Of a stretch of DNA of 9,895 nt, positions 5,928-9,895 are shown piece by piece. The notes under the pieces were generated by a model, which saw only the letters and a program-made list of their open reading frames with translations, ran no database searches and was not told the DNA's origin. Location: the NCBI GenBank assembly GCA_045649855.1, contig JAZRQN010000002.1, forward strand, positions 1-9,895, given 5' to 3'. Positions within the stretch are counted from its first letter, which is position 1, and each line of letters begins with the position of its first letter. The position numbers and the translations under genes were made by a program. The DNA is from URNF01 sp045649855. Lineage in GTDB: Bacteria; Bacillota; Clostridia; Oscillospirales; Acutalibacteraceae.

Positions 5928-6034
5928 CTCGGCTTCGCCGCCTCTCGCGGTGCCCGAAATGATTTGCTCGCTGACCGCATCGCATCATTTCGACCGCTAC
6001 GCCAAAGTCGCCCTCCCTGTATCACCCGCAGGGT
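5915..6034. repeat. GC-rich palindromic element, possible MITE or REP-like repeat
   Basis: This 120-bp segment is bounded by perfect 9-bp inverted repeats, ACCCTGCGG (5915-5923) and CCGCAGGGT (6026-6034). Inside are CGAAATGAT / ATCATTTCG (5955-5963 / 5984-5992) and a tight CGGC-TTC-GCCG hairpin (5930-5940). GACCGCA (5973-5979) also pairs with TGCGGTC just beyond the right end (6034-6040). It has no credible coding capacity and is far richer in GC than the DNA to its left. It lies between the true tRNA and the truncated tRNA copy. The structure suggests a non-autonomous palindromic repeat; copies elsewhere in the genome would be needed to prove mobility. Confidence 0.55.
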
Positions 6035-6050
6035 GCGGTCGGGCTCTTTG

Positions 6051-6087
6051 CCCAAAGCAGGCGCGCTACCAACTGCGCCACATCTCG
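6051..6087 (-). pseudogene. Truncated tRNA-Pro copy (5' half only)
   Basis: These 37 bases are identical to nucleotides 1-37 of the tRNA-Pro gene: the 5' acceptor strand, the whole D arm, the 5' anticodon strand and the anticodon TGG. After that the sequence diverges into GC-rich palindromic DNA, and no T arm or 3' acceptor strand follows. It cannot fold into a tRNA. It lies between the strong promoter at 6133-6161 and the intact tRNA, so it is probably transcribed and must be removed or tolerated during processing. Confidence 0.85.
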
Positions 6088-6113
6088 ATATATTCAGTTA
6101 AACCTGCGGCATC
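6051..6113. repeat. 63-bp direct repeat, copy B
   Basis: This is the second copy of 5865-5927, with one mismatch. It includes the tRNA 5' half, its upstream ATATATTCAGTTAA, and CCTGCGGCATC. That word may itself be the remains of the variable and T-arm region of a further tRNA copy, which would suggest a collapsed tandem tRNA array. Confidence 0.95.
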
Positions 6114-6132
6114 TTTTGAATGCAACATACGT

Positions 6133-6161
6133 ATTGTAAGCCAAATGGGACGGTTTGTCAA
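6133..6161 (-). promoter_or_regulatory. Likely promoter for the tRNA-Pro transcript, displaced by the insertion
   Basis: On the minus strand the -35 is a perfect TTGACA (6161-6156), the spacer is 17 bp and the -10 is TACAAT (6138-6133). The start should be near 6126, about 40 bases before the truncated tRNA copy and about 225 before the intact tRNA. No comparable promoter lies in the 186-bp insert, so this probably drives a precursor of about 345 bases ending at the terminator 5782-5819. Confidence 0.7.
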
Positions 6162-6194
6162 TGGGTTTGGTGCGAGGGCGTGCGAAATTTATAA

Positions 6195-6223
6195 TTGTAA
6201 TACGGCGGTGGTTCGGGTATAAT
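6195..6223 (+). promoter_or_regulatory. Promoter of the MGMT-family gene
   Basis: The -35 is TTGTAA (6195-6200), the spacer is 17 bp and the -10 is TATAAT (6218-6223). It is divergent from the tRNA promoter at 6133-6161 and gives a leader of about 28 bases. Confidence 0.6.
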
Positions 6224-6257
6224 AGTTGGGCAGTCAATTTATGCTACAGGTGATAGT

Positions 6258-6563
6258 ATGACAGTTTTTGAAACGATCTATGAAGTTGTAAAATCCATTC
6301 CCAAAGGACGTGTGGCAACCTACGGACAGGTGGCGATGCTGGCAGGCAATCCGCGCTGGGCGCGGGTGGTCGGGTATGCGTTGCACGTCAATCCTGCGCC
6401 GGGTGTGATCCCGTGCCACCGTGTGGTCAATCGCGAAGGGCGGGTTGCACCTGCGTTTGCGTTTGGCGGTGAAGAGGTACAACGGCAGTTGTTGGAAGCC
6501 GAGGGGGTCATTTTCGAGGCGGACGGACGGGTGGATCTCAAAAAATACGGTATTTTTGCGTGA
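6258..6563 (+). CDS. MGMT-family DNA alkyl repair protein, DNA-binding domain only
   Basis: This 101-residue protein matches the C-terminal domain of O6-alkylguanine-DNA alkyltransferases, which take an alkyl group from guanine onto a cysteine in a one-time reaction. Visible signs are the helix-turn-helix start IPKGRVATYGQVA (14-26), the arginine-containing RVVGYAL (36-42) and the active-site IPCHRVV with Cys53. The N-terminal domain of Ogt/Ada-type enzymes is absent. Alkyltransferase-like (ATL) proteins have the same short layout but usually carry Trp in place of the cysteine; here the cysteine is kept, so direct repair is possible. The start has AGGTGA 4 bases upstream. It probably stands alone, with its own promoter and another promoter just after its stop. 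Confidence 0.9.
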   Translation: MTVFETIYEVVKSIPKGRVATYGQVAMLAGNPRWARVVGYALHVNPAPGVIPCHRVVNREGRVAPAFAFGGEEVQRQLLEAEGVIFEADGRVDLKKYGIFA

Positions 6564-6569
6564 TAGATT

Positions 6570-6598
6570 TTGACATTTCCCGACAAATGTTGTATAGT
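6570..6598 (+). promoter_or_regulatory. Promoter of the lipid kinase-transporter operon
   Basis: The -35 is a perfect TTGACA (6570-6575), the spacer is 17 bp and the -10 is TATAGT (6593-6598). It begins 7 bases after the MGMT-family stop codon and gives a leader of about 17 bases containing the ribosome binding site AAGGGGG (6608-6614). Confidence 0.75.
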
Positions 6599-6621
6599 AA
6601 TAAAGTTAAGGGGGCGAGAGT

Positions 6622-7569
6622 ATGCGACATGTTTTCGTGATGAACGACAATGCCGGAAAAAGCCATTTGGCGGCAGTGCTGGAGCAGGAATTGCAACGGT
6701 ATGCCGATACGATTTCCTATGAGATTTATCGCACCGCAGCGTCCAAAGACGCAACCCGTTTTGTGCGTGCGTACTGCGAAGAACACGCGGATGAACAGGT
6801 TCGTTTTTATGCTTGCGGCGGTGATGGCACTTTGCAAGAGGTGGCAAGCGGTATTGTTGGTTTCGCCAATGCTTCCATGAGCGCATACCCTTGCGGCAGC
6901 GGCGATGACTTTGTGAAATACTACGGTGGAAGTGAGCGTTTCTTACAGTTGCCCGCTCTGTTGCAAGCGGAGGAGAAAGAAATCGATCTCATCCACATCG
7001 ACGATGCGCATCACGCAATCAACGCCTGCCACTTTGGCTTGGACAGCGTGGTAGCGGTACATATGAACAAAATCCGCCACAAAAAGATCATCGGCGGCAA
7101 ACGCGCGTATCCCGTCAGTGTCGCTCGTGCGCTGATCTGCGGCATGCGCACCCGTGTAACCGTTACGGTGGACGGCGAAGTGCTCAACCCCAAGGGAGAA
7201 ATCTTGCTGTGCACGGTGGCAAACGGACAGTATGTCGGCGGTTCTTACCGCTGTGCACCGTTGTCCGAGAATGATGACGGATGGTTGGAGATTTGTTTGG
7301 TGAAACCGCTGTCCCGTTTTACCTTCCTCACCCTGATGAACGCCTACAAAGAAGGACGGCATTTGACGGATCCTCGTTTTGCAAAATATGTTACCTATCG
7401 CCGCGGAAAGTGCGTGCAAATTTCGTCTCCTGACCCGAAGTTCGCGTGTGCACTGGACGGCGAGATTATCTACAGACAGGAAATTTGCGCGACCGTGGCG
7501 GAGAAAGCGATCCGCTTTGCGGTGCCCGCACAGAAAACAGAAACAAAGAAGGAAACAACGACGGTATGA
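6622..7569 (+). CDS. Diacylglycerol kinase-family lipid kinase (DgkB/YegS/BmrU type)
   Basis: It is expected to phosphorylate diacylglycerol or a related lipid with ATP at the inner face of the membrane, recycling diacylglycerol released during cell-envelope synthesis. The 315 residues suit the family (about 290-330). The nucleotide-binding motif GGDGTLQEV is at 66-74, and P90-CGSGDDF-V98 replaces the more common P-x-GTGNDFA; this Thr-to-Ser and Asn-to-Asp change is conservative but notable. N-terminal VFVMNDNAGK matches the usual (N)P.AG entry strand. The C-terminal part contains the expected G-Y/S-R..P..... DGWLEI strand and a FACALDGE-I segment. The ribosome binding site AAGGGGG lies 7 bases before the ATG. 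Its TGA overlaps the next gene's ATG (ATGA), so the two are probably translationally coupled. Confidence 0.88.
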   Translation: MRHVFVMNDNAGKSHLAAVLEQELQRYADTISYEIYRTAASKDATRFVRAYCEEHADEQVRFYACGGDGTLQEVASGIVGFANASMSAYPCGSGDDFVKYYGGSERFLQLPALLQAEEKEIDLIHIDDAHHAINACHFGLDSVVAVHMNKIRHKKIIGGKRAYPVSVARALICGMRTRVTVTVDGEVLNPKGEILLCTVANGQYVGGSYRCAPLSENDDGWLEICLVKPLSRFTFLTLMNAYKEGRHLTDPRFAKYVTYRRGKCVQISSPDPKFACALDGEIIYRQEICATVAEKAIRFAVPAQKTETKKETTTV

Positions 7570-8462
7570 AGATCGGAAAAGAATTGCGCGGCACGATTTT
7601 GTTGCTGATTGCCGCGTTTTTGTGGGGAAGCACCTTCGTGGCGCAGAGTTACGGCGCTGACAAGGTTGGTCCCTTTACATACTTGTGTTTGCGTTCAGTG
7701 CTGGGATTTGTGGTATTGTTACCGCTGGCATCGATACGTGTTTGCACGACACCAAAAGCGGACAGAAAACCGCGCTTATTATTGCTGGGCGGTATCGCTT
7801 GCGGTATAGCGTTGACCGTACCATCCTTTTTGCAGCAGTTGGGTATGGCGGACACATCGGCAGGCAGTGCAGGGTTCATTACCGCGATGTACATCCTGTT
7901 AGTGCCGATTTTCAGTTTGTTTTTGGGCAAGAAGATGCCGCTGCTCCTGTGGGGCTGTGTGGGCATTGCGATTGTCGCGTTGTATTTGTTGACCGTTCAA
8001 GAGGGGTTGACGATCGGATTTGGCGATTTGATGGTGCTGTTGTGCGCCGTGTTTTTCGCGATCCACATTCTGGTGGTTGACTACTTCTCGCCGAAAGTGG
8101 ACGGTGTTGCACTGTCTTGTATCCAGTTTCTGATTGTAGCGGTGTTGACGGTTGTGCCGATGCTGGTGATTGAAAAACCGGATGTGCAGACCGTGTTGTC
8201 GGCGTGGTTGCCGATCGCATACGCAGGCGTGCTGTCCAGCGGCGTGGCGTATACATTGCAGATTGTCGGTCAAAAATATACCCGTCCTACCGTCGCGTCC
8301 CTTGTGATGAGTCTGGAATCGGTATTTGCGGTGTTGTCCGGCATGTTGGTGTTGCAGGAAATTCCCACACTCAAGCAGGGTTTGGGATGTGTGTTGATGT
8401 TCGTTGCGATCATATTGGCACAGTTGCCGGATTTTAAAAAGAAAACCGCAATCGAAAATTGA
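7566..8462 (+). CDS. EamA/DMT-family membrane transporter
   Basis: This is a 298-residue polytopic membrane protein of the drug/metabolite transporter superfamily; the substrate cannot be told from sequence. It has about ten hydrophobic segments in two homologous halves of five. The first starts LLLIAAFLWGSTFVAQ (about 12-27), the classical EamA entry with the W-G-S/T-F motif. The second repeat contains DLMVLLCAVFFAIHILVVD, and the typical late motif is SLVMSLESVFAVLSGMLVLQE. The start is the ATG at 7566, which overlaps the lipid kinase stop; a longer reading frame from 7446 lies inside the kinase gene and is not needed. AAGGAA lies 11 bases upstream. The short charged C-terminus (KKKTAIEN) is probably cytoplasmic. 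Confidence 0.9.
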   Translation: MKIGKELRGTILLLIAAFLWGSTFVAQSYGADKVGPFTYLCLRSVLGFVVLLPLASIRVCTTPKADRKPRLLLLGGIACGIALTVPSFLQQLGMADTSAGSAGFITAMYILLVPIFSLFLGKKMPLLLWGCVGIAIVALYLLTVQEGLTIGFGDLMVLLCAVFFAIHILVVDYFSPKVDGVALSCIQFLIVAVLTVVPMLVIEKPDVQTVLSAWLPIAYAGVLSSGVAYTLQIVGQKYTRPTVASLVMSLESVFAVLSGMLVLQEIPTLKQGLGCVLMFVAIILAQLPDFKKKTAIEN

Positions 8463-8487
8463 CAAAGATATTTGTTGATGTTATGAT
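8459..8487 (+). promoter_or_regulatory. Promoter of the suf genes
   Basis: The -35 is TTGACA (8459-8464), the spacer is 17 bp and the -10 is TATGAT (8482-8487). The -35 overlaps the stop codon of the transporter gene. The leader to the sufC ATG is about 22 bases and carries GGAGGAA. I see no obvious IscR- or SufR-type operator. Confidence 0.7.
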
Positions 8488-8515
8488 AGCAACAAAGTTT
8501 TTTGGAGGAAATTAC

Positions 8516-9241
8516 ATGCTCGAATTACGAAACGTATCCTTTGTTGTAGAGAACGAACAAGGAGAAAAAAAGAACATTCTCAAAAATGTTTCTTTGACGA
8601 TAGATGAACGCTTTGTGGCGATTACCGGTCCGAACGGCGGTGGCAAATCCACCCTGGCAAAAGTGATTGCCGGTATCTACGAACCCACCGAGGGACAGAT
8701 TCTGTTCAACGGCGTGGACATTACCCATAAAAGCATCACCGAACGTGCGCGTATGGGTATCAGCTATGCGTTCCAACAGCCCGTCCGTTTCAAAGGTCTG
8801 ACCGTCAAAGATCTCATCACGTTGGCGGCAGGCAAAGAACTGTCGGTGGGCGAGATTTGTGCGTACCTGTCCGAGGTGGGTCTTTGCGCGCGCGATTATG
8901 TCAACCGTGAGATCAACGCGAGTCTGTCCGGTGGCGAACTCAAGCGTATTGAGATCGCTATGATCATGGCGCGTGGCACCGAACTGACCGTATTTGATGA
9001 ACCGGAGGCAGGTATCGACCTTTGGAGTTTCAACAATCTCATTCAGGTGTTTCAGAAAATGTACGAGAAAAACAGCGGCTCTATTTTGATCATTTCGCAT
9101 CAGGAGCGCATTCTCAATATCGCGGACAAGATCATCGTGGTTGCAAACGGTGAGGTCAGCAAGATCGGCACCAAAGACGAAGTGCTGCCTGCTCTGTTGC
9201 AAGCCGAAAGCGTCTGCTCGGTGCTGACCGAAAAGCTGTAA
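8516..9241 (+). CDS. sufC: SufC, ATPase of the SUF iron-sulfur cluster assembly complex
   Basis: This is a soluble ABC-type ATPase that binds the SufB/SufD scaffold in the cytoplasm and drives the shape changes needed to build Fe-S clusters. The 241 residues match the family. Motifs in order are Walker A GPNGGGKST (38-46), Q-loop SYAFQQPVRF (83-92), signature LSGGELKR (137-144), Walker B LTVFDEPEAGID (157-168) and switch His195 in IISHQERIL. The E-A-G-I-D after Walker B and the short D-loop are typical of SufC rather than of import or export ATPases. The start is the ATG at 8516 with GGAGGAA 5 bases before; the open frame extends back to 8459 but that would overlap the promoter. It is followed 12 bases later by the SufB-like gene. 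Confidence 0.93.
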   Translation: MLELRNVSFVVENEQGEKKNILKNVSLTIDERFVAITGPNGGGKSTLAKVIAGIYEPTEGQILFNGVDITHKSITERARMGISYAFQQPVRFKGLTVKDLITLAAGKELSVGEICAYLSEVGLCARDYVNREINASLSGGELKRIEIAMIMARGTELTVFDEPEAGIDLWSFNNLIQVFQKMYEKNSGSILIISHQERILNIADKIIVVANGEVSKIGTKDEVLPALLQAESVCSVLTEKL

Positions 9242-9253
9242 GGAGGGGAGACG

Positions 9254-9895
9254 GTGAACAATATTCAAAAGAAACTGCTGGGTGAGATTGCAGATCTGCA
9301 TGACGTGCCTGCAGGAGCATATAATATTCGTGCCAACGGTGAGTCGGCAGGTCGCCGCTCCACCGCGAACATCGAGATCATCACCAAAGAGGACAAGCCG
9401 GGCATTGACATTCGCATTGCTCCCGGTACAAAAAATGAAAGTTTGCATATTCCCGTTTTGTTGACCGAAACAGGCATCAAAGAAACGGTGTACAATGATT
9501 TTTATATCGGCGATGACGCGGACGTGGTGATTGTCGCAGGCTGCGGCATTCATAACGCAGGCGATGATGCGTCCGAACACAGCGGTATTCACAGCTTTTT
9601 CGTGGGCAAGAATGCTCGTGTGAAATACGTGGAGAAACATTACGGCGATGGCGATGGCAACGGCGAACGCATTATGAACCCCACCACGGTGGTGCACATC
9701 GCGGAGGGCGGTTATATGGAGATGGAAACCGCGCAGATCAAAGGTGTGGACTCCACTAAACGTGCGACCCGTGCGACCATCGAAAAGGACGGCACGCTGG
9801 TCATTCGCGAGAACATTATGACCCACGGCAAACAGTTTGCCGAAACCGATTTCGAGGTGGACCTCAACGGTGAAAACAGCGGTGCACACGTGGTG
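9254..9895 (+). CDS. sufB: SufB/SufD-family Fe-S scaffold protein (3' end beyond the window)
   Basis: The first 214 residues are present. The protein belongs to the SufBD family, the scaffold on which SufC acts. It shows the repeating short beta-strands of the SufBD beta-helix and the segment AGCGIHNAG...HSGIHSFFVGKNARVKYVEKHY (about 95-130), followed by ERIMNPTTVVHIAEGGYMEME. Direct coupling to sufC with no sufS, sufU or sufD between them fits the two-gene minimal SUF arrangement of many anaerobic clostridia and archaea. The start is a GTG at 9254 with AGGAGGGG 5 bases upstream. SufB and SufD are hard to separate from the N-terminal part alone; I favour SufB because the two-gene form has a single scaffold. 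Confidence 0.88.
   Translation, partial: MNNIQKKLLGEIADLHDVPAGAYNIRANGESAGRRSTANIEIITKEDKPGIDIRIAPGTKNESLHIPVLLTETGIKETVYNDFYIGDDADVVIVAGCGIHNAGDDASEHSGIHSFFVGKNARVKYVEKHYGDGDGNGERIMNPTTVVHIAEGGYMEMETAQIKGVDSTKRATRATIEKDGTLVIRENIMTHGKQFAETDFEVDLNGENSGAHVV

Noticed and set aside
5950..6222. A 90-residue plus-strand open frame
   Set aside because: It runs antisense through the truncated tRNA copy and the palindromic element and across two promoters, so coding is not credible.
6541..6557. A terminator at the end of the MGMT-family gene
   Set aside because: The inverted repeat AAAAATA / TATTTTT is A-T only, lies inside the coding sequence and is followed by GCG instead of a clean T-tract.
7446..7565. 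An extended N-terminus for the EamA transporter
   Set aside because: The extra 40 residues overlap the lipid kinase, are highly charged, and have no family match. The ATG at 7566 starts just before the first membrane segment and is coupled to the kinase stop.
8525..9889. A 454-residue open frame on the minus strand
   Set aside because: It is fully antisense to sufC and the SufB-like gene, whose motifs and ribosome binding sites are clear. The frame stays open because of their codon bias, and its own translation has no recognisable domain.

Overview
The window looks like part of the chromosome of a low- to mid-GC Gram-positive anaerobe, probably of class Clostridia. The ribosome binding sites are strong AGGAGG types, the promoters are canonical TTGACA-17-TATAAT, and the right end carries a SufC-SufB minimal SUF pair of the kind common in clostridia and archaea. 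This assignment is an inference from style; no rRNA or other marker gene is present.

Left region (about 1-5520) is an AT-rich defence island. It holds, from the left: the first codons of an unidentified minus-strand gene; a small HEPN-like protein (minus) with a palindromic operator candidate on its promoter; a plus-strand operon of a cytosine-5 DNA methyltransferase, a 461-residue putative restriction endonuclease made of two tandem homologous halves, and a 369-residue protein with an EVE/PUA-like N-terminus and a NucS-like nuclease fold that appears to lack the catalytic lysine; and, convergent with these, a second cytosine-5 methyltransferase carrying an N-terminal excisionase-type HTH. 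A shared bidirectional terminator separates the convergent genes. The set reads as one restriction-modification system with two methyltransferases and an accessory reader/nuclease-like protein. The HTH methyltransferase may regulate itself through TGGACA repeats that overlap its promoter.

Junction region (about 5520-6240) contains no protein gene. It holds a short array of 11-bp repeats at 19-20 bp spacing, a hairpin, and a tRNA-Pro(TGG) gene (minus) with its terminator. Upstream of the tRNA lies a 186-bp-offset partial duplication of its 5' half, interrupted by a GC-rich palindromic element with 9-bp terminal inverted repeats. The only strong tRNA promoter I find lies beyond this duplication, so the tRNA is probably transcribed from about 225 bp upstream through the insert.

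Right region (about 6240-9895) is GC-richer and looks like ordinary chromosome: a minimal MGMT-family protein, a diacylglycerol-kinase-family lipid kinase, an EamA/DMT-type transporter overlapping it by 4 bp, and sufC followed by a truncated sufB-like gene. Nearly every gene here has its own visible promoter or is translationally coupled to its neighbour.
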